From: Sisyra terminalis | Taxonomy: Eukaryota > Arthropoda > Insecta > Neuroptera > Sisyridae | Length of the DNA stretch: 64,000 nucleotides | Reading direction: 5' to 3' | NCBI GenBank assembly: GCA_958496175.1 | Contig: OY292274.1 | Coordinates: 41,240,630 to 41,304,629, forward strand | In this document: one piece after another, positions 44,022 to 57,289 of the stretch | How the letters are laid out: each line of letters starts with the position of its first letter | Position numbering within the stretch: position 1 is the first letter of the stretch | Position numbers and translations under genes: made by a program | The notes under the pieces: generated by a model | Told to the model about the DNA's origin: nothing | Database searches by the model: none | What the model saw: only the letters and a program-made list of their open reading frames with translations

Positions 44022-46159
44022 CTAAAAGTAAACAATGAATCAATATTCGATTGGAAGATATCATAAAAATTCTATTAGTTAAAAAGTTTTTCGAAAAAAA
44101 TCAGTTATACCTTACAGAAGTCGTAGGAAAGAATGTTTTCAAAAATAAAAAACGGTTTATTGTGTTCTCTTATTTTTGGTGGAAATTTTGCTATAAGTAT
44201 TGATGCATACAATTTCAGGCTCTGGGTGTATTTAAATTTTTGACTCAATTTGTGAATAAATATTCGTTTTAAGATTTTTCTTATTCCTATATAACAAAAA
44301 CCACTATATTTAATGCCAAATTAATTAATCCATCCTTCCTATTATAATACCTAAATTTATAATTTCTAAAAGCCTTAGTAGTGGTTACTTAACAGAGGTT
44401 AAATAAGCATTTATTTTCCTTTTATTTAGACAATTATTATTTGATACATAAAAAAAAGAGACGAATAAAAAAAAATATTGAAAATTGTACCAAAGAAAAG
44501 TTCTCCTTAATATTACAGGATCTAACGAGGATTAGCAAAAACAATTGCAATTTTTTCCTACTATTCCTGTAGTCGATATATTAATGCCACTCAAATAAAT
44601 ACCCAGTTTTATTAACGCTAGTCTATTAAAACAGAGTAGAGTCGATAATTTGGATTTTTGAACCGTTGATCAATTTGTAATCAAAATTCAAACGTATAAA
44701 ATAGGAAAAGTTAATTTTTGTATACATTTTTTAAGTATGTACCTATGTATGTAGTTGACCCAAAATCATAGCCATTTGTTCAAATCCGTTTCTTCAAATA
44801 ATTGTTCCTCGAATAATGATTTTTCCAAATTTTATACGTGAAAGACCGTTTTCCGCGAAAAAATTATATTTACAGTAATTTTCAATAAACGTAACTCGTT
44901 TTGTATATACTTTTAATTCGTTGGGGTCGGAAAATCCTCATTTGTTCAACATACGTAAAGCTAAACGTTACGATAAACCTTAAATCATTTTTTCCTTTGT
45001 TTTATTATTTTTTTTAATTCCTAGATCTCTAAATTTAATTATGTTTTTCAGAATAAAAAAAAATTATATCATTCTATATTAAAATTGAATTTGTTTTTTA
45101 TATTAAGGGAAAATTTAATTTGTAGAAATAAGTATATAGGATTATAACAAGTATAACGGTTTTTTTAAGAAATTACCAAAAAAACCTTATAGTTTTATAG
45201 CAAAATTTGTCACTATGTCTATTTAATTACTTCAAATATTTAATCATATAATTGAATAATTATGATTGAGTTCACACTAATTTTTCTTATGTTTAAATCA
45301 TATGGTCTTTTTTGGTATACTTCGAAAATATGGCCATTTTGTAATTCGCAGGGTCCAACCTCGTACTGGCAATTAATGTATTATGCATTATTTTTTTTGA
45401 TCATATTATAAAAAGGAAAACATTGGTGTGATATAATTTTTAGAAATTTTTTGGAATGATTGATTTTTAAAAAAAAATATTTCGTTTCTGTGAGTTATTT
45501 CCAAAATGAATTTGATACTCATATTTTTAATTTAAAGTACATATATCTTTTATTTTGTTTATTTGAAAGTGTCTTGAAAAACTTTAAGTATTAGTTTGTA
45601 AAGTTTGAGCTGTAAACTTTCATCAAAAATTAAAAGGTTATTTCCCAAAGAATAGTGAAGAACTATATATATAATTTATATTGATTGATGAATATTATAA
45701 ATTAGTATTAGTACTGGTTAATAAAGAAAACGGACAAGAAACTTTATGTCGTCGTAAACAAGTATTGTTAAGGGGTTGAACATTTTATTTAGTTATAAAG
45801 AAGATAATTTATAATTTAGAGAATAAATATAATAATTTAAATTAATTAGTGGAGTGCCCAAAAATGTGGTGAACTTGGGCAATAATCAATGTTATACTTT
45901 TTACAATTATTTTTTATTTTTTTTTTAATCATGTGTTATATTAGTTCAAAGATAATTAGAATAATAATTTTTGTAAATTATATAAATTTAATTTTTACAG
46001 AGAATTTTAGATCCAAACAAGTAGGTTTGACTTAATTTTTATTTCTTTTGTAAATGTACTTTTTAGTGAAGGAATAATGCATTTCTGTGTAGCCGTGATT
46101 TCTCATTACTGTTCAAATAATTCAAGGAAACGTAGCTTTAGCATCAGTCAGCTTTGATT
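44022..46159. other. homeobox intron, AT-rich
   Basis: Starts at the acceptor (TACTTTTAG) of the homeodomain exon. I searched both strands for the missing homeodomain N-terminal exon and saw none here. Confidence 0.4.
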
Positions 46160-46610
46160 TATTGTATTCGTAGCCAATCTTGAGTTCATCTCCCGTCGAT
46201 ATCATCCCCATAAGTCCCGTATTCTCTGTGTCTATTGGCAGACAATTAGATGGCATCAGTATTCAGTCCGCAAAGATGCGCTGCTGTTTGATCGAGTTTG
46301 CTGAAGCAAAAGCCTCAGTTTGCTTTTTATCAGTGTGTTTGACCAGCGGGTCTTATGGGGATGAGAATGACTAGCGGCAACACTGCCGTTTAGGGGGATG
46401 GAAAGCCCTTTGCTGTTTCTCACTCCCGCGTACTAACTCGGCGACCCGGAAAAATCATGCAGACGGTCCTCTAACTAACTAATCAAAAAACCAATAGCCC
46501 CTCATCGCGCAATTCGCAGAGCCCAATGTTTAACTTTTAAATCCGGCGATTGAACTGAGCGAGGAATGAATTGCGGAAATGGTGTCCTTCGTCAACAAAA
46601 AAGCCAACAA
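46160..46610. promoter_or_regulatory. GC-rich island 1 in homeobox intron, candidate enhancer
   Basis: Markedly less AT-rich than the intron, with non-repetitive sequence (e.g. CTCGGCGACCCGGAAAA, CATCGCGCAATTCGCAG) and no supported frame. Candidate conserved non-coding element by composition only. Confidence 0.3.
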
Positions 46611-48706
46611 AAACATATTGGCAAAATTAAATATTTAATACCGAAAAAAGTTCTCATCTGAATTAATTTTATATAGCTGTGAAACATTGCTGGTGCTAAT
46701 ACTATATTTGATAGTTACATAAAACGAGTACATATTTGTTTCATTTCAAATATTGATAATAAATTAGTAAATATTGAATCGTTCAGGGTCGTCTGATTCG
46801 TGAACTCGACTGCAATAATGAGTTCAATCAACGCTGCATTCGATCACGAAAATAACGGACTCGAACAAATTATTCGCTTGGATAATTCGATCATTTCGTT
46901 ACGGAATAAACTGGAAAATTTATCGATGTAGAACCAAATTTGGACAAATTTAAAAAATTTCAAAGAATAAATTCAATTGGTGAGCAACAAAAAAAAAAAA
47001 ATGAATGATAAAATCATTTCCCTATCGTTTCATTCGAATATTCGAAACAAACTGTCATATTTATATGCAATTACTGATCGGGAATATTTGAAAAATAATC
47101 CTTTAAATCTAAAAAAATTAAAATGCGTTCGCTATTTTCGCGAAGCACATATTGGAGTGGTGCTGAGGTTAAAATTGATTATATAATCAACAGTAAACCG
47201 TTCAGGGTGAAATAATTACGGGCCAGGGGTTTGTGAATTGGAATTAAATCCACGTACATTTAAATTTTACAATTTTATTTATGTGACAGTTTTTTCGTAT
47301 TCCGCAATCAATGTAATCAATTTTATTTTCTAATTTGTATTCAATATATATTTGATTTAAAAAACATTATTTTTTGTATCGGCACAACGCCATTAAATCA
47401 GACTTGAACAAAATTAAAATTTTCCACAAAAAATCGAATTATTTCAACGCTTTGATTGCCTGTTGGGACTATTTTAATTACGCCAATTGTAAACTTATTT
47501 CATTTTAAAACATTTTGATGGATAATTCTCTAAACTACTAACAATTAATTTTTTCAAACATCCAATTTTTTTCCATGGCATAATATTTCTCTAACAATTA
47601 TTTAGTTTTTGAAATTTTGAGATGTTTGAGTTTACCTAATTGGTTCACTTTCTGTTTTAATTTGGTTTGTATCTCCGCTAGAGATTCTTAAAGGATCATT
47701 TAAGCTTCACTCTTTCATACATCTAAGCTTTAAGCTTTTTAGCTCATAATCATCTTTCTACATTCTAATTGGTCAATTGAAATTGATTAACAGATCGTCA
47801 GGAGTTTCCACATTTCGACATTTTCTACAAAATATCCAAAGCTGGGTCCAAAACTGTTTAAAAAAATTGCGAAAATTCAAAACTTTTCCTCTTTACGCGT
47901 TATTTGCTTCGCATCAATGATACCAAATTTAACATTTAATTATTCAGAATTCAGCTAAAAATGCATAAAAAATTTTGATTACAAAAATAATAACCTCATC
48001 TATCCTTCATCATAAGCTTATAATTTACGGTGTTAAAGTTCTTCAAACTTTGTTACAGGTGATCGTAAATAGATATCTTTAAAGAAAATATTAAAAGGGA
48101 CTCAAAGTTTAAAATGCTTGTCTTCTTATTTGTGGAAGAAATATTTTTTCTTTTTTGAAGTTGCTGAGAAAAAAGTCTATAAAAATCTTTTTACATAAAG
48201 GAAAGTATATGTACATCCATATAACTCGACTTAAAAGCTCTGTTGTTTTTTGTTGAAATTTTCAAAAAATATATATTTTTTTATTATTTTTATTTATTTA
48301 CTCCATTTCTTACGAGTTTTGAATGTTAATTTATTCCTATTATTATCGCATTCGATAGCTGAGCTTTAATTACTTATTATATTTACTTCTGTCATAACTT
48401 CTTATGCTACATATGGAATGATTATGTTTTTGATTTATGAACAAAATATGTTAGTTTCCGACTGAAACTAGTTTTTACAACAGAAATAGACATACTCCAG
48501 CTAAGATAATTCTTTTGATTATTAATTTATTTTGTGTATATTTTGTCAAAATTACAAATAATCCGTTTTAATTTAAGTGCTATACACAATTAATTTGGGT
48601 CGTTAAAACAGCAGTGTAATTAGTTTTATACTACACAACAGTTTCTACTATTTCAATTGTTTCTGAAGGCAGTACGAGAGCTAAGGATTGTAGATTTGAT
48701 TGGTAA

Positions 48707-48805
48707 ATTTTATGCCGAAATCAAAAACTAAATAATTTTTTATCTATTAAGTAGCTATCTTAAGCACATAGCTTATCTATTTATGAGTGAAAATACCGAC
48801 CCTTA
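48707..48805. mobile_element. MITE, GGGCCGGTATTTTCAC family, partial
   Basis: Complement GGGTCGGTATTTTCACTCAT with AAATAGATAAGC and a left part TTTATGCCGAAAT; shares the 27714/29122 consensus. Confidence 0.4.
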
Positions 48806-49348
48806 ATGTAAATTATATTCCACTAAAACATTTTTAAATGCAAAGTAGATTGTCAAGACTAAAAATCTTATAAATATTAACTCTGCAAACTCTTCACTTT
48901 AACCATAAATTATGGTGTAACCGTTTGATAAACTTTAATATTATAATATACTGCATATGTATGCTAAAATATATAATTAAGTTACTTTGCCCTTTAATAA
49001 TATATCTTGCAATTCTTCTATGAAACGACTAAGACCTACGTATGGTTTGTAAAGAAGTAATAAGAACTTGGCTCTTCATGTGGTCTGATTACTTTTTAAA
49101 AGTAAAGCCATTATAAGCTTTTGAGTTTTGATAACTTACTATACTTACAACCTGAAATGCTTTTGGTTAAATTTCATTTCTGTAGTTTTTGTGCTTTTGA
49201 GCTTTATGTAGTATATCGAAATCGAATATAAGACAACAATTTTATGTAAATTTTATGTAGGAACTCATCAAATCAGTGCAAAAGAACGCTATAAATATTC
49301 CGATGAAGGATCGAAGTTAAAACAGTTAAAAGTGTTTAGAACCATTAT

Positions 49349-49965
49349 AAAATCCCTAGTCAAATTATAAGACGGATGTAATATTTTTTTCTAATTTTAT
49401 GTATTCTACTAAATTAAATTTGATACTATTTACTTTTTACATTATTAACAGTAGTAAAGATTTTTAGGAAATATAATTTCTAAATAAGTCTTTATTATTA
49501 CCTCAATTACCCTACTTTACTCTCAATAACCCTGATTTGAACCCCATTGAAAATGTGTGGGATTTGATGGGAATAAAAGTGGTTAAATAAGTGATCACAT
49601 CAGAAAAATTGCCCTTAGAAAAAAATATTCATAAATTGAATCGCCATCCACAAATGCAGTGGACATTATTGTCCTACACATATAACACGCTACGAATGAT
49701 TGAAGCTTTAATAGCAGTAAAAGGCTTTCAATTAAATATCAGGCAATTAAGTTCGCCATAATTAACAAGATATTTAAAATTATATTAAAAGTTATTTTTC
49801 AGTAAATATGATATTGTTTTGTCACATTAATTGGTAATAGGTGTAATATAACATTTTATTTAGGAAAGTTAAATGCAATCAAAAATTTAAACACAAAATA
49901 AAATAGCTATTACTTCATATTTTATACAAAGTCTATAGTGCGTCTATTAATATGGCCAGGGACTG
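49349..49965 (+). mobile_element. Tc1-like element relic, copy 2
   Basis: Right end complement CAGTCCCTGGCCATATTAAT followed by TA; the left end is decayed (ATCCCTAGTCAAATTATAAG). The plus strand still reads NNPDLNPIENVWDLM, the C-terminal DDE region of a Tc1 transposase. Same family as 33938-34549 with collinear non-coding sequence. Confidence 0.65.
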
Positions 49966-50282
49966 TAAATGAATACCTTATGCAAACAATAAACGGCCAA
50001 TGAAAAATTTATGAAAAAAAAAACATTTTTTACCTAGTACAGATGTTGAATTTCAGCTTTCTAAAATTTGGAAAAATAAACTATTTTCATTTATAGAATT
50101 GAGCCCCATTTTATGAAGATTGAACAGTGAAAGTTACAGATTTTAAAATTTGAATATTGTTTGTATGCAAATCCTAACCTGTTTACCAAATTTTAGTTTT
50201 CTAGAGCTTCGGGAAGTAGGCTAAAGGTTTTAATGAGTGAGTATCCAAATCGACGGTTTTTAAGTATTAATAAAATGTAGTG

Positions 50283-50635
50283 CCGCGTTTCTCAAAGTGG
50301 GTTCCTTGGAACCTTGGGATTCCAGGAGACAATTTGTCGTATGGTTTCAAAGTATTCGAAAGATAAACTACACTACTTTATTAAAAATGTATCAAACTAT
50401 TAATGTAATGCATTACTTCGTACATTTCCAAAATATCAAAATCGGTCAAATTTCCTTGGCAAAAGTATAATTATCTGTCTGTTGTTTCAATATTGTTTGA
50501 GTTCTCATCTTAATACCGTTGTAAGAAAACTCGTTAAAAATGCATTGACATCTGAGCAGCTGCAATATCGCAAGGGCTAGGTTCCATAAAAACTTTTGTA
50601 AGGGTTCTGAAAGAAAAGAAATTTGACAAACCCTG
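50283..50635. mobile_element. hAT-like MITE
   Basis: Ends CGTTTCTCAAAGTGGG and the complement CAGGGTTTGTCAAA; adjacent blocks GGTTCCTTGGAACC (left) and GGTTCCATAAAAACTTTTG (right) are conserved across hAT MITEs. About 350 bp, non-coding. Confidence 0.55.
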
Positions 50636-51229
50636 ATTTAGACTATAAAATTTACACAAATGAAATTCAAGATATTTAATAAATCCAAAAGCAACACCTT
50701 ATTCTGAGCTCTCTAATCTTATTCGGGTCGAAACTATGAAGGTCTGAAAATACGTTGAACTACTTTGAGAAAAGGTATGTAGTTCCTATCAAGCTTCGGT
50801 TCGCCTTGTGCGGGGCCCTACCGTGTCCCCAAATAAGTTTCCGGTAAGTTTTTTTTTGGAATTGTTTCACCCAATAACTAATTTCTACATTTGAAAATCG
50901 CAATGATATTTTAAAGTATGAAAGGCAACGAAATAGTGTATGATTTAATTATATATTCATTCAAAATTTATATTTTAAATTCGGATATCTTTGATGATCT
51001 CATTTGACTCTTAGTTAATATAAATTATATCCCAATATAACACATATAATTTTCATCCAAATGTGAGTATCTCCCATAAAGTTTCCTTTGATCAAATAAG
51101 TCAAAATTCAAAGCCACAAATAAAATAAACGCTAGAAAAAAAAATCAACAGCTCGAGATTAAGATAGAAGACATTTCGACATTGCTAGCTAAAATCGAAT
51201 GATAATTTTACCCTGACTCAAACATAGAC

Positions 51230-51510
51230 ACCAAATAGATATAGATGGGGGCGGTTTGGTGAGGTGGTTCTATGAATAAAGGTTGGGGGTGGATGGAAAA
51301 GGGACGTGTTCGCCTACAAAGTTGCGAAGTTGACACTCGCGCTGACACATGCTGTGTTTGTTCAACAGCTCAGCGTTCATCGTCGTTTTGCAGTGCAAAC
51401 ACTACTCGTTACGGCCAAAAGGGTGCTAACATCAGAGCCGGCTCTAAGAACATTTCTCTAGTGAATAAAACCAAGATAAACTTTCATCCCCTACCGACAA
51501 AAAATGAATT
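51230..51510. promoter_or_regulatory. GC-rich island 2 in homeobox intron, candidate enhancer
   Basis: Non-repetitive, GC-enriched, e.g. GTTGACACTCGCGCTGACAC and CAGAGCCGGCTCTAAG. No frame with a homeobox or splice partner on the minus strand. Confidence 0.3.
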
Positions 51511-51719
51511 ATCTCAATAAATATACAACACAAATATTTACAACCGAAAATGTTTTGATTGTTTATTTCACAAAAAAAAAAACTTTTAATTTCACAGAAT
51601 ATATCGCAACATTAAACTTCTAAGATTTAAGCCCGCTACTGTCTAATTATTAGGGGTATAAAGGGGTTAAGCAAAACTATTTCGGATGCAAAAGGCTCGA
51701 TCATATGTTGCACTATATT

Positions 51720-51950
51720 CATAGAGCATTAGCGTTTCGTGTCGTAAACACCTATTCGTTTATCGTGTCGCCTCATAATAAACTGAATATGTTGGTTGAC
51801 CACCCCAACGACCATTGACGACGAGTGAATATATTTAGACCACCTGTCACAAAACCGCCCTCTTTTAAAATGCAACAAACGAGGACACAAAGAAAAAGAG
51901 CAAACTGTAATAGCAAGTTGAATTGTGAATGAATTCACACAATGAATAAA
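51720..51950. promoter_or_regulatory. GC-richer island 3, candidate enhancer
   Basis: GTTTCGTGTCGTAAACACC, TTTATCGTGTCGCC and GGTTGACCACCCCAACGACC stand out from the AT-rich intron. Possible transcription factor site cluster; compositional evidence only. Confidence 0.25.
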
Positions 51951-52423
51951 CATCGGATGTTGTTTGTAATGAAGATGTATTTAAGAGGGTGAGCTTTCGC
52001 TCTTAAATAATAAAAATAGCGCCATCCCACAAGGACCAAGCTCTACTTAACCGGTCTTAAATAAACTCGATATTTACATTTGTGTATTATCATTAATAAT
52101 TGGGGATTGAGATGATTGGTTTCTGTGGGGGATGAAAGAAAAGAATAATATCAATACTCTTTAAGTACAAGTTTTTTTTTACTTTGGGCAAAACTTCTAA
52201 TTCCATATAAAGCTTAGAAAAGTTTTTCGTCGATCATTACAACAATAATAGAAATATAGAAATAAATATAATATAATAGAAAAACATATAATAAATATAA
52301 TAGAAATAAAAGAATACAAAAATCAGAAATCTACTCGCACATGTAATTAGTTTTAAAGAATTTCGCAAAAACTCTAAAAAACAACACATGTAGCATTATT
52401 AGCATATATGATTTAGACGAGTG

Positions 52424-52560
52424 TTTCTTAAACTGTAGTTTGCGGATCCCTGGTGATCCTCGAGTCAATTCTTGGTGGTCCGTGCACACAAAATTTTATA
52501 AGTAGATTAATAACACAGGCCTGCGATGGTAAAGTTGTCTTAAATACCATATAATAACAT
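52424..52560. mobile_element. hAT-like terminal fragment
   Basis: GAGTGTTTCTTAAACTGTAG followed by GCGGATCCCTGGTGATCC and GGTGGTCCGTGCAC resembles the CAGTGTTTCTCAAACT...GGACCCC end of hAT elements. The other end is not found. Confidence 0.4.
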
Positions 52561-53371
52561 AATTTAAACGCCCTTGCCTAGGGCGTACTCGACATTAAAT
52601 CCACTTCTTCTTATTCGTATGATTATAGCTTTGGAAAATAAGCTTTTCCAAAGAGCCTCTTTTTAAACTTCATGAGATGCTTATTTTCTGTGGAAGTTAT
52701 TTTTCAACGGTGTCGTTTATTCGTCATTTTTTCAGTCAGTGCTCTATGAAAAAAGGGAAGAGTACAAGGATGTTAAAGGGTGTTATTTTCGGAGGTTAAA
52801 TTTTGTCGGTTGGAACCAGTTTCCTTTACTTACGGTGTCAGATAGCACCATAAAATGTTGATAAAGACTTATCTACGTAGTAAATTTCTAACTCTTTCTG
52901 AAGGGCGAATACCATATGTTAGATCCATACGGGTCTAAAACATTTTTGGCTATTGAATCACTAACAACCACTCCTGAAACCTCCGTAAATACCTATAATG
53001 TCTGCATTCGAATAGTTTTGAAAAAATTGGCTTGCAAGGTTTTTGAAAATATCATTATTTTAGAGTTTGACCAATCTTTTAACAAACCTATAATAAGTCC
53101 CTTCTTAAATTGATGATTATTGTATTGAAATTTTTGATATGTTTCTATAGTTTTTATCAATAACTTTGCCTTCCATTAATACAAACATGTGTATATGTCA
53201 GTATATGTAATACATAATAAATCAAAATCAAATCTTTAAAACCGATCAATGTTCAAAGATCGATTATAAGAAAACGGTTGTTCTGACGAAAATTTACAAT
53301 TTGATATTTTTGTAGAATATTCAATTTCTTTTAAATACGTTATTATTATTTTTATTATTTTATTCTTTCAG

Positions 53372-53538
53372 CATGATGGTTCAACAATTTTGTGACCCCT
53401 CTAAACTTGGTAGGTGTTAGGTTCGATCCTCAAATTCGAGAAAACTTTCGATATTCCTCGATTACGGATTTTTATTAACCCTAGAGTCGCTATAGACCTT
53501 AGTAGTTATAAAGCAACGGTGAATAACTATTAAAAAAG
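53372..53538 (+). mobile_element. tRNA-derived SINE
   Basis: AACTTGGTAGGTGTTAG, B box GGTTCGATCC, body GGATTTTTATTAACCCTAGA / GACCTTAGTAG and tail AAAGCAACGGTGAATAAC. The A-box end is degenerate. Confidence 0.65.
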
Positions 53539-53706
53539 AGTTTTTAAAGAAACATGCGTTTTGGGTTGAAGAATAAAAAATTTCAACCATAGATCTTTTA
53601 ATATCGGTAATAAAGACTTACAATTTTACAATTTTTTGTTGTCATTCTGAACAATATTTGTGATAAAACTTTAAAAAAATAGTCGATTTTTTGAGTACAG
53701 TCTAAT

Positions 53707-53720
53707 ATATATATATATTA
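53707..53720. repeat. (TA)n microsatellite
   Basis: Short alternating TA run just before the next SINE. Confidence 0.6.
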
Positions 53721-53740
53721 AACATTTTCGACAAAATGAG

Positions 53741-53906
53741 TCCAGCGGTGTAAGAGTGGTCAAGGTAACCACTTCGAATCTAATAGGTACTGGGTTCGAA
53801 CCTTGTGACCAGAATGTTTTCTATTTATCACGTTACAAATTATATTAACCCAACAATCGCTAAAGAGCTTAAAAGTTACTAAGCGACGGTAAATAACATT
53901 TAAAAA
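53741..53906 (+). mobile_element. tRNA-derived SINE
   Basis: A-box-like GGTGTAAGAGTGGTCAAGG, TAATAGGTACTG, B box GGTTCGAACC, body TATATTAACCCAACAATCGC and tail AAGCGACGGTAAATAAC. Confidence 0.7.
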
Positions 53907-54389
53907 AATAGAAATGTTATTTTTATTATAATCTTTCTTTAACTGTTTTATTTGATTTTTCGTCTTATTATTGTTAAACGCAATGTTTATACCTCGACCG
54001 TAAATGCTTTTTTAATAATGAACCCTTAGTAACCAACCCTTTATTTTTGGGTTAATCGTAACAGGTTTAAAAAACATTTTGTTATAATGTAAGCGCAATA
54101 TTTAACAGATTATTAACGTAAAACGACGACAAAAGGAAACACATGTTAACAGAAAATCCCTTCAACATTGACTGACGATTAATGCTCGTTGTTGATGATG
54201 GTGATGTCAGCACGACATAATCACCAACAAAGAATAAAAAATGTGTAAAAAATCAGCCAAATGCCCAATCCATTCAATTGCCAGTATATTAAACAGAGGA
54301 CTATATTACATGAACTATATACGTGCATATAGATTTAGTGTTGGTATATAAAGAGAAAAATATATTTGCTATTGTAATGAATATTAAAT

Positions 54390-54540
54390 TATTTCCGGGC
54401 CATCGCGCCACTTCTCTCGGGGTGATCAGAAGACCAACTTGGAACATGTCCCGAGGGTTGTCTGATCGCCACCAGCCTCATGTTTACAAACGGGATCAGT
54501 ATGCTTATTATGTTTGTAAAGATTTAGGGTAAGAGGAATG
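54390..54540. promoter_or_regulatory. GC-rich island 4, candidate enhancer or small exon
   Basis: About 150 bp with GGGCCATCGCGCCACTTCTC and CTGATCGCCACCAGCC. A plus-strand frame (54323-54532) reads SRGLSDRHQPHVYKRDQYAY, coding-like in composition but unsupported by splicing or homology that I can see. Confidence 0.3.
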
Positions 54541-56778
54541 AAGGGAGCGTCCTTTTAAACAGGATTCAATTTAGTTGGGGTTATAAGCTTGATTTGATTA
54601 ATTGAACATTGTTAAGATGTTAAAATTTTGAAGTTAAATATTATAAATTTCCATTTTTTATTTCGTAATATGTTGTAATATGTTATAATGGACAAAACTA
54701 AAAACAAATATTTTCGTATATTCAATCTACGTCCTCAAATGTTTCTTTTTTTCTAATAAACCTTTATCAACTTACGTATTAATACAACAGTATAATTTTC
54801 TATTTTGGCTCTCATAATTGACGAGTTTTACCCACTAAAGAAGTATCAAAAGAAAAAAAAATGGCATTTTCAACATAGCTAAATGTCCGTCTTATTTTAA
54901 AACACACAAGGTTCATAACACAAGGTACACGGTTTATATATTAATGAAAAAAAAATTTCTGGGATTGATGACCATGTTCTGGGGGATTAAATTTCACATA
55001 AGAAGAAGTAAGTATAGGAACCAACTATGAACCATTTTCAATTACGTAGTATACCCGCATTTGTTTGGAGTCCGTGGGTTTCAAATCTTTATTTTCTTCA
55101 TCTATTATTCTTTATTTTATTTTCTCCATTAAAATAAATAATCTAACTTCTTAGTAATTTTTAATTGATACTTTATAAACGTAGAATATAAATTGTTAAA
55201 ATTATAAAACATACAGCAATACATGGAGCTTAATGTAATTATATTGACTTATTATATTTTACTGTTTTGGAAAAGATTGGAGAATACTTAGTATCTATAA
55301 TATTTTGCAATCTTTAGAAATTTTACAGCATAAAAATAAACTGCGAAAATTGAGGCGAGGCTGTTTCAAATTTGGCATTTACTAACTTAGAAAAAAGTTG
55401 AATAAAGGGATGAATATAGGATTTCGGCAACCATATTCTACTTTCACTAGCCATGAAACCAAAAGCTTGATAACCCTAATGTTATCTGAAATCTTAAAGT
55501 GAATCAGTAGCCTCCAACTAGTGACTAATAAAACTTTGAATATCAGTTTTGGTACTACTTTGAATTTCCCGTTAGCTTCGGTAACAAATCTACCAAAATT
55601 ATCACAAAAACCAAAACTTCGTTAACAAGCTTACTTCTTGTAAGAAAGTTTCAGATTGCGTTTCAGCTCAATTCAGAAGAGTAACTGAAATTCGGATTTA
55701 ATTGAAAAAACTAGTTTTAATTGGACCTAGCTTCCAACATGTTAAAATGAACACTGGAGGTTTTTTAGGGAGCGTCAAGGACTACACAGGCAGATAAGGA
55801 ACCTTTAAGAAGACTACAATGTGGTTTTAGAGTATTAAACAACGGAAATTTCTTGAAATATCCACTATTTTCTAGCAAATGTGTAATAACTTAGTAATTG
55901 TTATTATTGCTACTGTTGGCAATTGTGTAATATTCATTTTTAAGGTTTCTATCCTTAACCTGAGTCCTGCATCTGGTATGCTTTTGTAATTCATTGTAAT
56001 TAAAGAAAAACCGAATTTGAACTATGGACCATAATACTTATTATTGAATTAATAGAATATTACACAATATGTATTTGTTGCGGTTAACAATAAAATAGGT
56101 ATTTAAATTATGTGATTAAGTTGAGCTGTGGAGTACAGCGTGTATACTACCCGGTACTCCGGGTGGTCCTCACTAAAAATGGCTCTGCCTCTTCAATAAT
56201 AGTTCACGAGATTTTTGTTTCATTAATTAAAAATATCATAAAATTAGATACACCAAAAGTATAGCATTATTTTATTTCACTTATATAATAAACCTGAACG
56301 AAAAACTACGCGGTGGTTCTAAAAAAATAAGGAATCTATTTGGTAAATCATGCAACTATTGTTAATCATTTAAAAACCTATAAAGGATGGAAATTGTCTG
56401 AATGGGTCCCCAATGAATTCACCCATTACCATAAAGCTAAACATGACCAATTTTTACCATAATGTGGAAACGTATGAGTACTTTTCCGGTCTCCCGCAAA
56501 ATTTGAATCTAATTTGCATCAATATCCGCCTTATTCTTCTACAGATCCACCTACGAAGCCAGTTTAACGCTTAAAAAAGATAGGTTAATCAAATTTACTA
56601 TAATTTGAATAGTCCTATTGTAACCGGAGTCAAGGCTCAATTTAACTCCTAGAATCGTAAGTGTTTTATCAGTGAATTCGATCACTTGTCAAGCAAATGG
56701 GAGTTAATAGATAGAAAAAAAGAAAATGTCTAAAAAATGCTTGATTATTGCGTACTAGATTATTATTTGTCTACTGAT
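54541..56778. other. homeobox intron, AT-rich
   Basis: Nothing recognisable before the next SINE; a short GC patch (TACTACCCGGTACTCCGGG) at about 56144 is too short to interpret. Confidence 0.35.
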
Positions 56779-56936
56779 ACTGGTATCCGAGTGGTTAAGG
56801 TGGCCGCTCGAAAACTGGTAGATGCTGGGTTCAATTGTAGTATCAAGCAAATTTTCAGTATTTCTCGATACAGTTTTCTATTAACTCTAGAGCCCCTACG
56901 CCCTAGCAGTATAAAGCGACAATAAATAACAAACAA
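56779..56936 (+). mobile_element. tRNA-derived SINE
   Basis: A-box-like TATCCGAGTGGTTAAGGTGG, CCGCTCGAAAACTGGTAG, B-box-like GGGTTCAATTG, body TCTATTAACTCTAGAGCCCC and tail AAAGCGACAATAAATAAC. The tRNA-like head is the best preserved of the family. Confidence 0.75.
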
Positions 56937-57289
56937 AGAAAATACAAGTTTTCTTCCTCATTAACATAATTTACTTTATTACCATTACAAATAGGAACGG
57001 AAAAATCTTTACAATCTTAACATTGTTACATCTTAACTACTTTTTGAGATAACTTCAAATAATTTTGTTGTTCAATTAAATGCTAGAAATATTGTTACAA
57101 AATATGATAAAATATTACTATTGAAATTTCAGTTATCTCGAAAACATTGATCAATTATAGATTAGTAACATGAATTGGTTAAATTTCAATTAACTACCTA
57201 CGATTGTTATGGAAAAGAGAGTGATTTTCAGTTAGTTTTTCTTAGTTATCCTCAAAAAAAATTTCGGATTGTTCTTTTTTGTTTATAAT

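Noticed and set aside
51729..51953. 74-codon minus-strand frame as the missing homeodomain exon
   Set aside because: No homeodomain helix 1 or 2 residues and no donor at the position expected for the 46/47 split.
56779..56850. tRNA gene
   Set aside because: A and B boxes are present but the cloverleaf does not close, and the same sequence recurs as the head of a SINE family.
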